From: Magicicada septendecula
Lineage: Eukaryota > Arthropoda > Insecta > Hemiptera > Cicadidae
Length of the DNA: 64,000 nt
Direction of reading: 5' to 3'
Assembly: GCA_034769895.1 (NCBI GenBank)
Contig: CM068372.1
Span: forward strand, 433,769,958 to 433,833,957
A model generated the notes under the pieces. It was not told the DNA's origin and searched no databases. It was given only the letters and a program-made list of their open reading frames with translations. This document shows positions 12,601-25,499 of the stretch, piece by piece. A program made the position numbers and the translations under genes. Position 1 is the stretch's first letter, and each line of letters begins with the position of its first letter.

Positions 12601-15105
12601 AAATTTATATATTATTTATCAGTTTTTCATAGTATTCCTACACTGCACTACTTCCTGTTGCCATTTCCCTCATATAGTATTATTTTAATTTTTTATTATC
12701 CTTTGACATTTAAACTTTTTATGTTTTTTTTAAAACGAACCCTGGGTTATCTTATATTATAACACAAATATTTGAAAAATATAAAATTAACTTAGGTATT
12801 ACAATTGGTTGGCTACACAATATAAATATTACAATAAATAAATAAAATACAGAATCAGTTAGTAGCATTATAGTCTAATCTCATAGTTTTATAATTCCCA
12901 AACCTACAGCACAATTCTGTAAGAAGTTCATTCACTTTCACTTTTACCTCCATGGGTACACTATAACTCACTTGTCACTGTATATCACTCGAATTGTTTA
13001 TCATGTTTAGTGATATACTTTAATTTAGAGCTAGTTATAGGTTACCCATTTCTGACCTTTATGTTCTTACATGATTTAATTTATTGGGACCGGGTTATGT
13101 AACGTTACAATATATAGAAAGTTACATATATATTGCAACGGAACACAAGCTAAAGTTATCAAACAGGGATACTACTGCTATAACACATTCTCTGATGGTC
13201 ATAGACATGTTATAAATTGATTTTGTTTTTTTTTTTTTGTTAAGTAGACATACGTTTTTAACTAAGACATGGATAAAAAAAGAGTTATGTCAAAATACCC
13301 ATAATTGTATACGCTATCATGTCAAGTGCAATGTTCGTTGGTCAGTGGGCGGGTGCGCGTGTGAGTCACATTTTATTTAATAACTTCATTAATAATTGAT
13401 ATTTCTTTTTGAAACTTGGACAGGGACTCACATTATTAAAGACTACGTTTTTCATATATTAAATTCTCCAAATTATAATATTAATATAGTTTTTTTTAAT
13501 GGAAAATGTCTTTTTTTAACGCGTTATCTGCAAGAGGGTAATAAAATGTGTAGATTAAATCTAGACAGGCCTTTGCAGAATTGGACAGAGTTTTAACTGG
13601 AAGCCTGTCTAATAAAGTGAAAATCCATGACATTGATAGGATTTCCACCAATCAGAAAGTCTAAAATTGATTTGAGTCGGTACTCTGCAGAGTACGGATG
13701 CCACAGTTGGCTTCGAAATCTCGTCATAGAAGGACGTACTGACTGTCGCGAGTTTTTCGTGTCAGGACAAGTCAAATCTAATTGTGACGGAGAACTTTGG
13801 TACACTGTACGAGTTTTTCGTATACGTATCCAAGTCGAAGAACTCAATATCAATTTATAATAGATCAAAATTAGTGATTTTCGCACTAGTGGAATATTTT
13901 CCGTTTAGGGGCAACAATACCGACCGCGGTGTTGCTGATTTAACGCGAGAACACTTCAAGAACCGGGAATTTATGTAAGACCAATACACATGGTCTATTA
14001 ATAACCCTGTACAAAACCCTGAGATAATTTTATAAACAATAACAGTCGATAATTGCAACGCGTGTGTATGTAACGTAAGTGAAGGACGCTGAGGTGAAGG
14101 GCAATGAACGAACAGCTGAGCACCGGACGTCGACAATACTTGTAGAATTCTACAAACAAGTAACGATTTATTGTAAAACGAACCCAATAAACTCTTTAGT
14201 TAAAGACAGTTAAGTAAATAAATAATTGTATGTTTTAAAAACTGATTAAGACAAGTAATAATTAATGTGTTAGTTAATAAATTTTCCTACCTCGAGATAC
14301 AGACTTTGTGTGTATAATTTCATACAACCTATGTATGCAATAATTATTTGTTACGCTGCAATATAAAACATTATATTGGAACATTTTTGCTGCGTAGTTT
14401 TGTAAGCCTACAGTATGCACGTTGGTTTAAATCATTCAAGCGTTCCATAAATTAGAAAACGGGGACATACACAAATACATAAAATACACGCTCATAGTAA
14501 GAGGATATAATAGAAGACGCTGTAGAAAAACAGGCTATTGGCTAGTAGCCTTATTTAACCTTTTACGGACTCCTCAATGGCAGCTTGTCATTGAACGCGG
14601 TTAAAACGAGTCGGATTATTCTCTTTCTGTGGTGTAGTGTAACCTCTACAGTGGCTAGAGAGCGCAGGGGTGCGTACATGTAATCTTAAGTAAAAAAACC
14701 CGTTTACGTGTAGCGTAGATCGTTGAGACTACGTACTTAAGACAAACAATTGCCGTTGACGTTTGAATGGAGAGACCATCAAACATTATTTTAGATTAAA
14801 AACGTTTTACCATCAACTCACGCTTAATGACACTCCCGAGATTAATGATGATGAAAAATGTAAATGCAAATTGTATTATCAATTTTTTATTCTGGAAGAA
14901 GATGTTTAAAGATACTATACGAGTCCGTTTATTTCCCCCCTATCTTTCTAGATCCTATTAACATAAGTATTCCTGTCACGAAATCTCTCGTTCCACGTAA
15001 TCTTCTATTGTCTGTGCTGCCTCCTTGAAAGTTTTCTTATTACTGTGTTGAAAGCGATTAAGGATACCTGAAAGTTAGACAAGTGTACAAAAATAATTTT
15101 TTCGC

Positions 15106-15152
<47 letters not shown>

Positions 15153-15716
15153 TGTGTGTAACTCTATTTGAGAGTAAGATTAACTTAATTCTGAGGTAAA
15201 CAAGTTATGCGTCTGTTTTTGTGTAATGAAGTCCTACAAAGAGTAAGATTAGAATGTACTTTTCTTGGAAAACTGCGACAGTTTGGTAAAGTTCGCCGTC
15301 CTGAATGTGAATCAGTGTTAGTGTTGTATCGTAAAATATAGAGACGTTTGAAACCTTAACGCTACAGAAACCTTTACTTAGACAGAAACCTTGGTGAAAC
15401 ACCAAGACATAGGCCTACATAGTAATAACAAATCTCTGTAAATGCAGAGTGCAATATGTAATGCTCAAAACGTACTGTGGTGTCCTCAAAATCCATGTTG
15501 CTTCAACAAAATATTTCAAGTTTAATTATTTATTATTTCTTTTATGAATTTTTAATTTTTAATTATTTATGCCCTTCAGATGCTACTACAATTTTCAAAA
15601 TAAAACTCTTTAACATTAAGGTAATATGTTATTTCAACGTATTTATTCATTTTTGTTTTTTTTTACTGTGTTAAACACTGTTTAAACAGTTTATTGTCAA
15701 CTGTTCGGTTAAGATA
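6698..15716. other. 9-kb AT-rich region without a recognised gene
   Basis: Only short, unremarkable open frames occur (for example 6908-7111, 7524-7754, 11898-12107, 12577-12762, 13396-13860), none with a recognisable domain. Small structures: purine/pyrimidine alternating repeats at about 7117-7151 and 15103-15158, a paired direct repeat at 11105-11190, a 16-bp perfect palindrome at 13680-13695, and GC-richer patches near 8220-8330 and 14550-14700 that I cannot assign. Confidence 0.5.
15103..15158. repeat. (TG)n microsatellite with CG interruptions
   Basis: This is an alternating CG/TG tract of about 55 bases, read directly from the sequence. Confidence 0.9.
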
Positions 15717-16174
15717 AAGAGGTGTGAAAATTATTAGAATAATTGTGATTATTAATTTTTTTGGTTTCTGCTTTTAAACAAAAGCAATATTTTATAACAT
15801 ATATCTTTTTAGCTGTTGATATAATTCATTTTTCATCTCTTAAGAACGATTTAGTGTATATATTTTTTAATTTTGAGTGGTTTCAACGTATTTAGAATAT
15901 ATTTTTAAAAAGTATGTCATGTTGCCATCACTGAATAGACAAATCAGCTGGTTAACAGATGATTTTCCACGTAAGGTTATCTTATGTTTTGGTATTGTAT
16001 CATTATTTCATGTTGTTACAGGTTACCAGGAGACACAAAATCATTCTTAAGAGATGAAAAATGAATTATATCAACAACTAAAAAGATATATGTCATAAAA
16101 TATTGCTTTTACTTAAAAGTAGAAACCAACAAAATAAAATAATCACAATAATTTTAATAATTTTGACACCTCTG
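15717..16174. mobile_element. Tc1/mariner-type foldback MITE with 131-bp terminal inverted repeats
   Basis: Positions 15717-15847 and 16044-16174 are inverted copies of each other with scattered differences. The outermost bases are (A/C)AGAGGTGT(G/C)AAAATTATTA, and each end is flanked by TA (15715-15716 and 16175-16176), the target duplication of Tc1/mariner elements, whose ends often start CAG. The central ~196 bp have no coding frame, so it would have depended on a transposase supplied elsewhere. The end similarity to Tc1-like elements is from memory of family termini. Confidence 0.8.
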
Positions 16175-19100
16175 TATTTATCGCGGTCTATTCACTTTGT
16201 GTATTTCAGGTACTTGTAAATGAGCAACTACGATTTTTCATTGAACGTATAATACATGAATCCGCTTCTAGCTTTACCATTTACATGTATGATCTCTTTT
16301 TGAAACTGTGTAAATGGGAATAGCATTAACTCTTCTTATCTCGCTGTTATCAAATTTGTTGTTAAATTTTGTTTGACTTTCAATAACCTATATCAAACTT
16401 GCACACACAAATGCTAAAGTAAATATTTTTAGGCCTAAATTAATTTATTATTATTAAAATCATTAACAATCATGCAGGAAAGGAAAATTGTTAAAATATA
16501 CAAATTTGTATTTGCAGATTGTGTCAAATTTCTGTAAACATTAAAATTTTTGCGTTTTCTCAAACTCAATTAATTTTAGTTTATTTTGTGTAACCGGTTT
16601 ATGAGTTTAAGTAACTGACTTTAGTAACATTTTCCAGTGTTTTGAATATATACAACTATACGTATTTGCATATTTGCCTAAATTAATTTATTTGTAATAA
16701 AAATAAAAATAAATAAAAATAAAAATAAAAATAAACACCTGTAAATAGTTTGAGATTGTGTATACGGCAACAGATAAGAATTAGACAATTCGTAACCTGT
16801 TTTAAAACACATGTTTTGAACAATGATTTACTAGATTACTAAGGTGAAGGTGTGTGTGTGTGTGCGTGTGTGTGGTCTGCCGGCAGAGACACCAATAATT
16901 TACTCATGGGGACACTATATGTTTGCTCAGCAACATAGACTCATCATCACCATCATCATCAAGCCGTAAACAGAACATACTACAAAATTGAGGAAGGTGC
17001 ACCAGGACCATCATCATCACCATGCAATAGAACACAAACAACTAACGATCTATGTCTGAATCATCATAACTAGGAGCAAACAAACATACAAAAAACACAA
17101 AACGATATCTTCGACACGGTAAAACAGCAGTGGACGTTAGTAGAAAAACAACAGTTTTTTTAAACGAAAACAAACTAAATTATAGTCTAAATAAGAGAAA
17201 AATAAATACTAATCATTGTACATAGCGTAAATAAAGAAATTTTATGATTAAAGTATGTAATGATAATATCTGTTGCTAATTACTTTTATATTTAATTAAA
17301 ATGTTTGCGCAATAATAGTATTTATTTAACAAAATTAAATAATATTTTTGCTTGAAATTAATAGAAAAGAAAATTCATTATAATTATTAAATTAATAATT
17401 ACCGTTTAACTAGTTAATACACTTAAATTTAATTTTTATTAAAATCAATAATACTTTTGATTCCGAGTAAACGTTTTCATTTTTATGTAGTAAATGTAAA
17501 CAGTACTTTATATATAATTTGAAACATTGAAAATAATGACTTGAATTCTATATTTTAATGCCAGACAACCAAGTAATTGAAACATTTTTATATGTTTTTA
17601 TATATGTGCTTTATATTTGATATTCATATGGTCTTATCTGTATTTCATTTTTGTTAATTGTATGTTATTTATGTGTGATTTATATTGTGCAAACTATGAA
17701 TAATTCTTGTAAAACAGCTTCTCTTAAAAGGCGGCATTTAAAATATATTTCTTTTTCAATTTTCAGAATTAGTTTTTTTTTTAATTAGTGTTTTATTAGT
17801 ATATATTCGACGCCACAGAATCTTTCTTCTTCCTTCTTACATAACAATTTATTGTGCAACAAAAGAAACTTAACGTAACAAACACAGGACCTAGCTTTTG
17901 GTTATTCAATATTTACGTTGAGGTCTCTTCAAATACACAAAACTTAAATTGTAATGTTGCAATATAGACTCATTTAATAAACATTAAATTTTGGCTAATC
18001 TTGTAGAATTGGTTTATATTGAGGCAGTAAGTATTCAACTAAACGGGTGATACGGCAATTTGTTTGTTAACAGCCACACGAACAGTAACAGCCTACTGTG
18101 TAAAGTAGAATACATAGAAACGGGGGTACTGGAAACGCAAGGGAAAGGCAAATGCAAAGAGAAATGCCGCAGTGGAGGTCAGGCGTTGATACATGTAGAT
18201 AGGAACATGATAATATTATTATAAGAGAAGGTGTTATTTTGTAAAGTATGAATATATGATTACAAATAATTAAACATGTTATTGGATAAAGGTAAATATA
18301 TACTAACATTAAAATAAATAGTATTTTATTATTTATAGTAGAAACCTTCTCGGCTGCAGAACACCATCACTATTTAAAAATAAACATATATAATTATTGT
18401 TAGATACACTTCAATATTAAACAGTTTTTAAATTATCAGAAAATAATGAAAGCTAGTTACTCTGCTTTTGTGATGAAGAAACACTCGCAAAGCAGATCAT
18501 ACAATAAACCCTAAACATTATATTTACAATGTTTTCACTGGTTTGAATTTTAGTTCAATTAAAACCACAATGTATAAGTGACAAACGATTTGGTCTTATT
18601 TTTCAGTTTAGCATTTTTTATATATGTATTTAAGCTAATATGTTTTGCAAGCATACATAAACGATATCAACACGTAAAAAAGCCTTTTGCTAAAACGTTT
18701 GCAAACGTTTTTAATGAAGTACAAAATTTCAATGGGTGCTGAAACTGTTTAATTTTCTTAAGTCCTAATTACACCGAGTATGTATTTTACAAAAGTTTCT
18801 CATAATTTGGATCTCACGCATAGACTAAAAATTTTTTTTAAATGCGGACATTGGTTTTGGCTCGTGGTGCCTCTAAACTTAAAATATTTTTTAATAAACA
18901 CTAATTTCAAATGAAATTTACAACTCCCATTAGTCTAATGCCTCTCATGGATTCTTAACATTGCTTTAACTTAAACTTTTGAAAATTTTTTTGGACTATG
19001 GAGTCCAAAAGTCGAAAATTTTTCAACCAAACACTATGTTTAGATATTGGTTGAAATTGTCTTTAATTTGTTACCCCTCATACGTTTTGCGATTTCTCAA

Positions 19101-21130
19101 CATTTGTTCCTCATACATTTACCTTCGGCTACTATTATTCATTTTTGGGGACATGGTCTGTAGGGTAAAAGGTTTTACTAGAATCTGTTCAAGCATTTGA
19201 AAGTTATCATAAGGCACATCCAAACAGAACGAGGTGAAGCTTTCCCATACTAGCATGACTTTTTGTATGTTTTCTTAATACACGAAGAACGTATAAATTC
19301 AGAGAAGTAACAATGGTTACTTAGCTTTAGAGTAAACAAATTTTACAATGTAGAAACTACTATTTATACCAAAGATAATATACTAAAATCTTTGTGTGCG
19401 TGTGTGTGTTTTTTTTACAGGCAAGCGATATATATGGGGGAAGTTAAGCTTCAACGGAAGGAAAAAGTGGTCCTATCAAATTTAGAAAATCGCGTAAGAG
19501 GTACTTTTATTAAACACTAGAACTCAAAAATTTCCATAAAGTTTACAACATTGTTACAACGGTGACACTGATCGTCTTGTTGTTCCGTGGAAACAGAATA
19601 ACTGACACCAATGAATTCAATTATTACAGTTTACACTAATTAAAACTTTTTACTAAACCAACTTTGACCCGCATTCTACAGTATTGCCATGTGTAACTAA
19701 CTGCGCAACGGGCCACTGACACTTATATATACAGTATATATCGCGCCGAGATTCCAGAGACATCTACTACTTTCCCGACGCACCAAAAATAATTACGTAG
19801 TTATTATAAAATCCAAGTAGCGTGAATTTAAGCCGGAGGTCACTTGTCGTCAATAAAGTTACCCTTTTGTTGTCTTCTGAAGATCAAATTGGCAATATCC
19901 GCCATTCAGGTCCAATGTGGAAAACTAATGAGGAAGTGTATAGTGTATAGATCGACGTAGGTAATGGATAGCAATTTTTCTTTGTCACATCATTTAGGTT
20001 CCGATAGTCTACTTAGAAACGTAATCCACCATCCTACTCCGCCACCAACACTCCCGAAGAAGACCAAGAACTTGACGAAGGCTCAATTAGGCTCAAAGCT
20101 GTAATAACCAAGACATTTCCTACTGCTTAACTTACGTAGGCCTTCGAGGATGTTGGCGTATTGATGTATTCCCTGTGTTGATGCAATGTTGGGAAAGAGA
20201 GGTTCTTCCCAGAGACTGGCCCCGAAATGCAAAACTATGTTTTAATTTAGGTAGAAACTGTATGAGTTCTTTTACCTTGCTAATTGAGAGATCGCCAGAA
20301 AACTGTTCAACATTTCTTCAATTTTCTCTGGTAACGTTAGAGCGTCTAAAAGACTGGGACTTGCTTTAGACCAGGCTTAATAAGGATGTCGTATGGACAA
20401 AAGATTTGTTTTCCAAATTGATATACGACGTGTGTAAACGAAAAACTCAGTACAGTTTGAATAACATCATGCCCATAGATTTTAACACTGGTATAGTAAA
20501 ATCAATATTTAAAAAAAAAAATAAACAAATCTGGAATAATTATAGAGATAAAAACATATCAGATGTTATGTATAAGATTGCTCTATCATTTTGACAAATT
20601 AGTTAAAGCCCTATACTGAGGAGATCTTGAGGAAATACTGGTATTGATTCAGAGCACGAGGAAGTAATAAAACTGACCAATTTTCTGCAGTTTGTCAAAC
20701 CTAGACAATGATCTAAATTTAATATACACGTGTAGGCCTATATACTCTTTGTATATTAATTGCGGGATTTTTATAATATTTATATATTGAAGCTGTTTAG
20801 TGAAGTGAAAAGTTGTAGATACCAATAAAACTAGTAAATATCACAAAATTTATATGGTAAACGGCAAGGCTACAGTTACCGTATAATGGGAGGATAAGCA
20901 GAATCTTGGTGGTTCTATAATAGAGGATGCCTTATTAGCCTTTCTGTTTAATTCGCATACAAGCTAACACAGGTTTATGCCTACCTCGAAACTGGGCCCT
21001 ACGGGTTTAAGTAGATGCTATCGATTAGCTACAAGAAATATGACAGTCCTAGTCAAAATGTTTCACATGGAAAGAAAAAGAAAATATGTCAGAAAGTAAA
21101 TAAACGAAAATAGAAGTATACGAAAATGAG
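16175..21130. other. AT-rich region, no gene recognised
   Basis: This region contains an (AAAAT)n-like tract (about 16690-16735), a (TG)n tract (16851-16875), an imperfect (ATC)n stretch (about 16941-17020) and a (GT)n tract at 19396-19410. Open frames such as 18067-18309 (- strand), 18979-19200 (+), 20175-20369 (+) and 20406-20594 (+) show no recognisable motif. Confidence 0.5.
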
Positions 21131-21134
21131 TGCT

Positions 21135-21405
21135 CCAGAGGCAAGAAGAGCTATTCAAAATTTGAAAGATCGGGATTATTTATTAGAAAGAATAGAAAGT
21201 TCTATATATCTGTAAACAAACTTGCATCTTACAAATCAGATGTCAGAATAAATAAAAAGAGGGTAATTGCTAGAAATCGACAATGCCGTAAAAATATGAA
21301 CATATTGACATCCAAAATTTTGTTCTGTTAAAATAAATCTCTGTAAAACTCTGATCAGGTCAGTAGTAACACATTGATCAGAAACTTGGACATTTATAAC
21401 GATAG
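21135..21405 (+). pseudogene. RTE-like LINE reverse transcriptase, C-terminal relic
   Basis: With a few frame changes and stops, the + strand reads a run typical of the post-catalytic region of RTE-like endonuclease/reverse-transcriptases: QNLKDRDYLLERIESSIYL, then INKKRVIARNRQC, then INLCKTLIRSVVTH followed by SETWTF. The usual family pattern is a 'TYLG...I..RI.AGN' stretch followed by 'LYKTLIRPVVTYGSETW'. Only about 90 codons are left, with several in-frame stops, and no poly(A) or repeat tail is visible before the minisatellite begins about 250 bp downstream. Confidence 0.65.
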
Positions 21406-21654
21406 ATATATAAACAGTACTTTAAAGTTTTTCTAACTTAATAAGTTATAAGAATCATTTATAAGAGTTAATGAGGATCACTTATGGCAGGATCATTGTA
21501 TATGAAACAGATATCTTGGTGCATGAGAAACATAAAAATATATAATACACATACTTTACTTAATGGATAAAATAGGCAGTTATTTGGTCTGAACGAAACA
21601 CACACTTTGACAAAACATTTGTGAAAACAACTCTAAATATGTATAGCGTTGCTG

Positions 21655-23295
21655 CAAAGTAAAACATTTTCGGAACGCACTGGTATTTGAGATATTGAAT
21701 CCCGTCTGCAGGGAGGTGTATTGGAATTGCATATTACGTTTCAGCACAGTAAAACATTTACGGAACGCACTGGAATTTGAGATACTGAATCCCGTCTGCA
21801 GGGAGGTGTATTGGGAATTGCAGATTACGTTGCAGCACAGTAAAACATTTCCGGAACGCACTGGTATTTGAGATATTGAATCCCGTCTGCAGGGAGGTGT
21901 ATTGGAAATTGCATATTACGTTGCAGCACAGTAAAACATTTCCGGAACGCACTGGCATTTGAGATATTGAATCCCGTCTGCAGGGAGGTGTATTGGAAAT
22001 TGCATATTACTACGTTCCAGCACAGTAAAACATTTTCGGAACGCACTGGTATTTGAGATATTGAGTCCCGTCTGTAGGGAGGTGTATTGGAAAAATGCAT
22101 ATTACGTTGCAGCACAGTAAAACATTTACGGAACGCACTGGCATTTGAGATATTGAATCCCGTCTGCAGGGAGGTGTATTGGAAATTGCATATTACGTTG
22201 CAGCACAGTAAAACATTTACGGAACGCACTGGCATTTGAGATATTGAGTCCCGTCTGCAGGGAGGTGTATTGGGAATTGCATATTACTACGTTCCAGCAC
22301 AGTAAAACATTTTCGGAACACACTGGTATTTGAGATATTGAATCCCGTCTGCAGGGAGGGGTATTGGAAATTGCATATTACGTTGCAGCACAGTAAAACA
22401 TTTTCGGAACACACTGGTATTTGAGATATTGAGTCCCGTCTGTAGGGAGGTGTATTGGAAAAATGCATATTACGTTGCAGCACAGTAAAACATTTACGGA
22501 ACGCACTGGCATTTGAGATATTGAATCCCGTCTGCAGGGAGGTGTATTGGAAATTGCATATTACGTTGCAGCACAGTAAAACATTTACGGAACGCACTGG
22601 CATTTGAGATATTGAGTCCCGTCTGCAGGGAGGTGTATTGGGAATTGCATATTACGTTGCAGCACAGTAAAACATTTCCGGAACGCACTGGCATTTGAGA
22701 TATTGAATCCCGTCTGCAGGGAGGTGTATTGGAAATTGCATATTACGTTGCAGCACAGTAAAACATTTCCGGAACGCACTGGCATTTGAGATATTGAATC
22801 CCGTCTGCAGGGAGGTGTATTGGAAATTGCATATTACGTTGCAGCACAGTAAAACATTTCCGGAACGCACTGGCATTTGAGATACTGAATCCCGTCTGCA
22901 GGGAGGGGTATTGGAAATTGCATATTACGTTGCAGCACAGTAAAATATTTCCACTACGCACTGGCATTTGACATATTGAATCCCGTCTGCAGGGAGGTGT
23001 ATTGGAAATTGCATATTACGTTGCAGGACAGTAAAACATTTACGGAACGCACTGGCATTTGAGATATTGAATCCCGTCTGCAGGGAGGGGTATTGGAAAT
23101 TGCATATTACGTTGCAGCACTGTAAAATATTTCCACTACGCACTGGCATTTGACATATTGAATCCCGTCTGCAGGGAGGTGTATTGGAAATTGCATATTA
23201 CGTTGCAGGACAGTAAAACATTTCCGGAACGCACTGGCATTTGAGATACTGAATCCCGTCTGCAGGGAGGTGTATTGGAAATTGCGTATTACGAG
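21655..23295. repeat. 91-bp minisatellite, about 18 units
   Basis: A 91-bp unit is repeated head to tail about 18 times. Landmarks in each unit are GTAAAACATTT, CGGAACGCACTGG, TTTGAGATATTGAATCCCG, TCTGCAGGGAGG and ATTACGTTGCAGCACAG. Two units (near 22011 and 22286) carry a 3-bp insertion giving 94 bp. Substitution patterns repeat in blocks. Most units carry a PstI-type CTGCAG. The - strand stays open in short stretches of 60-136 codons, but since 91 is not divisible by 3 each unit reads in a new frame, so these are not genes. Confidence 0.95.
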
Positions 23296-24340
23296 TGAAG
23301 TTTTCTCGGATTAGCAACTGCGACATTCTCTTAGCGGGGAGAGGAATTAGCAGAAACGGGTCCGTTAAAGTACCAATAGTTGTGATCTAATCCTTCGATG
23401 TCTGTGACAACTGAGTGATGTTTCTATAAGCGGTAAATTGATGTGCAGCCCGGTTGAGTAGAAGGCGCAATAATACTGATAAGAAGACCAAAAAGGCAAT
23501 GGTTGCAAGACGTAGAGGTATATTTGGGAAGGATGGAAATCAGGATTTGGAAACTGTTGGCAGTAAAAAGAAGCGAGTGGAAAAAACCATGGTCTGTGTG
23601 CGTCTGTAACGCTTTTTTATATGAGAAGAAGGAGTAAACGTTGTGTACGTTGGCAGTGATCGTGGTCCTTATTAACATTCAGTAGTACGCAAATTAATAT
23701 TAAGACAACTCGTAGTGTAAATTACTTGCCTGCACTACGGAAACTGACTTTAGTATTAAACACGACCTACTTAACATTAACATATTCATTTAACAATTTG
23801 ACAATGCAAGACAAAGTTTTCACTATGTCAAATGGCTGTCTTTAATTCAAATTTGTACCAAACAAGAATCGTCGATTCTTTTGCCGTATTGTCAATTTTT
23901 CTTATTCTTGCTTAAAATTACTCATAAATATTAAATACACTTAATGTCAGTTGAATTGCCTAGCTATTCAATTAAATTAATTTCCTAATACTTGAAGTAT
24001 TAAACGATTACTTGAATAGAAAACTGATTTACAGTTAATAAATTTTCTTTCTCAACCACTTCAGTACCTTCACCTAACTTTAAAATCCCTGATGTTGATT
24101 CAAGTAATTATAATATTTTGTATTAAAAAGCAAACGCTTCAAAATTTCTTTTCTTACGGTATTCTATATCTATTAGCTATATTCACGGGGTAGACGTTCA
24201 CTTTTTTAATATTGGACAATAAAACATAACTTGTTGAATGATTAATTGAGATTTTTTTTCAATTGGTTATTTGAGCACTTTTCTAATGCTTCTGCACAGG
24301 TCAGGCTTTGTCATCCTGACAAGTTAAAATTTATATAAAA
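23296..24340. other. No gene recognised
   Basis: Unique-looking sequence after the minisatellite. A - strand frame at 23424-23678 has no recognisable motif. Confidence 0.5.
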
Positions 24341-24391
24341 GTTTTTGAAATATATAAACACTTCGTACGTTTCACAGATTTTATTTAACTC

Positions 24392-24424
24392 TGACAGCTG
24401 TTTCGACCTCTTAAGCCATTGTCA
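24392..24424 (-). ncRNA. Hammerhead-ribozyme-like motif of the second Penelope-like element
   Basis: On the - strand: TGACA, with box TTGACAA overlapping stem I, stem II GGC/GTC with one G-U pair, GAAA, C AGCT G forming a one-pair stem III, the potential cleavage site TC, and a TGTCA-type stem I partner. The order of parts matches Penelope-associated hammerheads. The first core box again has T for C and A for G relative to CUGANGA. Confidence 0.5.
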
Positions 24425-24551
24425 AAGAGATGAATGATGACTAAACACAGATGTAGGGTGGACATCTGTTTAGGGTATGTATTGCAACATGTGTGAGGGG
24501 TGATGATGGAGAGGGGGTTGCAGGAGACAAGGGAAGGTCAAGTGTCTGTAA

Positions 24552-24639
24552 AAACTAAATATAATCTGAATGCAAAATATAAAATTAACTAAACTAAATA
24601 TAATCTGAATTCAAAATATAAAATTAACTAAACTAAATA
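24552..24639. repeat. 39-bp tandem duplication
   Basis: Two complete copies of a 39-bp unit (AAACTAAATATAATCTGAAT followed by an AT-rich half), one base apart, plus a partial third copy, lie in the non-coding 3' part of the Penelope-like relic. Confidence 0.9.
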
Positions 24640-24746
24640 ACAGCTTTTAATAAAGGAAATAAACAGAATTCAGTTTGTTCATTTGTTAAATTTTTGTTAC
24701 TTTTTATTGCTCTTTTAATTTCTAGAATTTCTAACAAATCCATTTT

Positions 24747-25447
24747 TTAACTTTTTGTATGTTGTGGAGTAGTGTTACTGAAGTTATTGTGTTGTAAGCA
24801 ATGATCTGCAAAACCTGTATTGGCTGTATTGGTTAAAATCGCCTTCTTATGTTCAGAAATGCAATGTTTCAGAGCACGGCCACATTGTCTGATATAAATA
24901 GCATCACATTCTGCACAGTGTATTTCATAAACTCCATTTTTCTCCAGTGTGTTTGATTTTTCTTTATTATTGACTGGTAATGAAAATAGATTACGTTTGT
25001 TTACTGATACCATGTTAAGACCATGGTTCTTTAACCTATTAATAACTCTATCTGTTAAAAACGGAATGTAATTTGTTAAATAAAATTTTTGTTACCCTGA
25101 TCTGTCTCTGTGGAATAAAATCCTTTTTAATAATTTTCTTCTCTGTTTTTGGAATTAAAGATTCTTTTATCACAACCATTATTTTCTGCTATGGCTTTTA
25201 TAATATCTACTTCTTTATTGAAATTTTCTTTGGATAAAGGAACTATAAGAAGACGATTAACCATTACATGAAAACTGCTTAATTTTATGTGCCATGACGT
25301 TAATGGTTGTTTATGTGTAACGGTATCTGTAAAGGTAGGTTTACAATTGTAAAATTGTAATGTCAAGTGTAAAATTTTAAATTTACACTTGAAACAGAAA
25401 ATATGAAAAATTAAACTTTTTTGGATCTCACCATTAGTAGGTCGCAA
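24747..25447 (-). pseudogene. Penelope-type RT C-terminus and GIY-YIG endonuclease, frameshifted
   Basis: The upstream block reads FTDTVTHKQPLTSWHIKLSS, then VNRLLIVPLSKENFNKEVDI and IKAIAENNGCDKR. It is the conserved segment after the RT palm in Penelope-like elements and corresponds to PTQHKHAAFNYMLHRLTSIP of the first element. Stops and frame changes (25030-25130) separate it from the nuclease block: NGVYEIHCAECDAIYIRQCG, then SEHKKAIL. GVY and the C-x2-C-D zinc-finger-like residues are present, but the second signature reads YIR instead of YIG, so a conserved glycine is lost. The product would be inactive. Confidence 0.8.
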
Positions 25448-25499
25448 AATAATCTTAGTTTTCAGATATATAGAAAACCTACCTTTTCCTATGTACCTC

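Noticed and set aside
13105-13142. GTTACAATATATA...TATATTGCAAC as a transposon, since a similar palindrome occurs at 55143-55185
   Set aside because: Similarity is confined to an AT-alternating core plus a few bases, with no shared flanks or target duplication.
21580-23149. Series of - strand ORFs over the minisatellite (for example MPVRSGNVLLCCNVICNFQY)
   Set aside because: They are the 91-bp repeat read in rotating frames. Every unit gives the same peptide in another frame and there is no start, splice or domain evidence.
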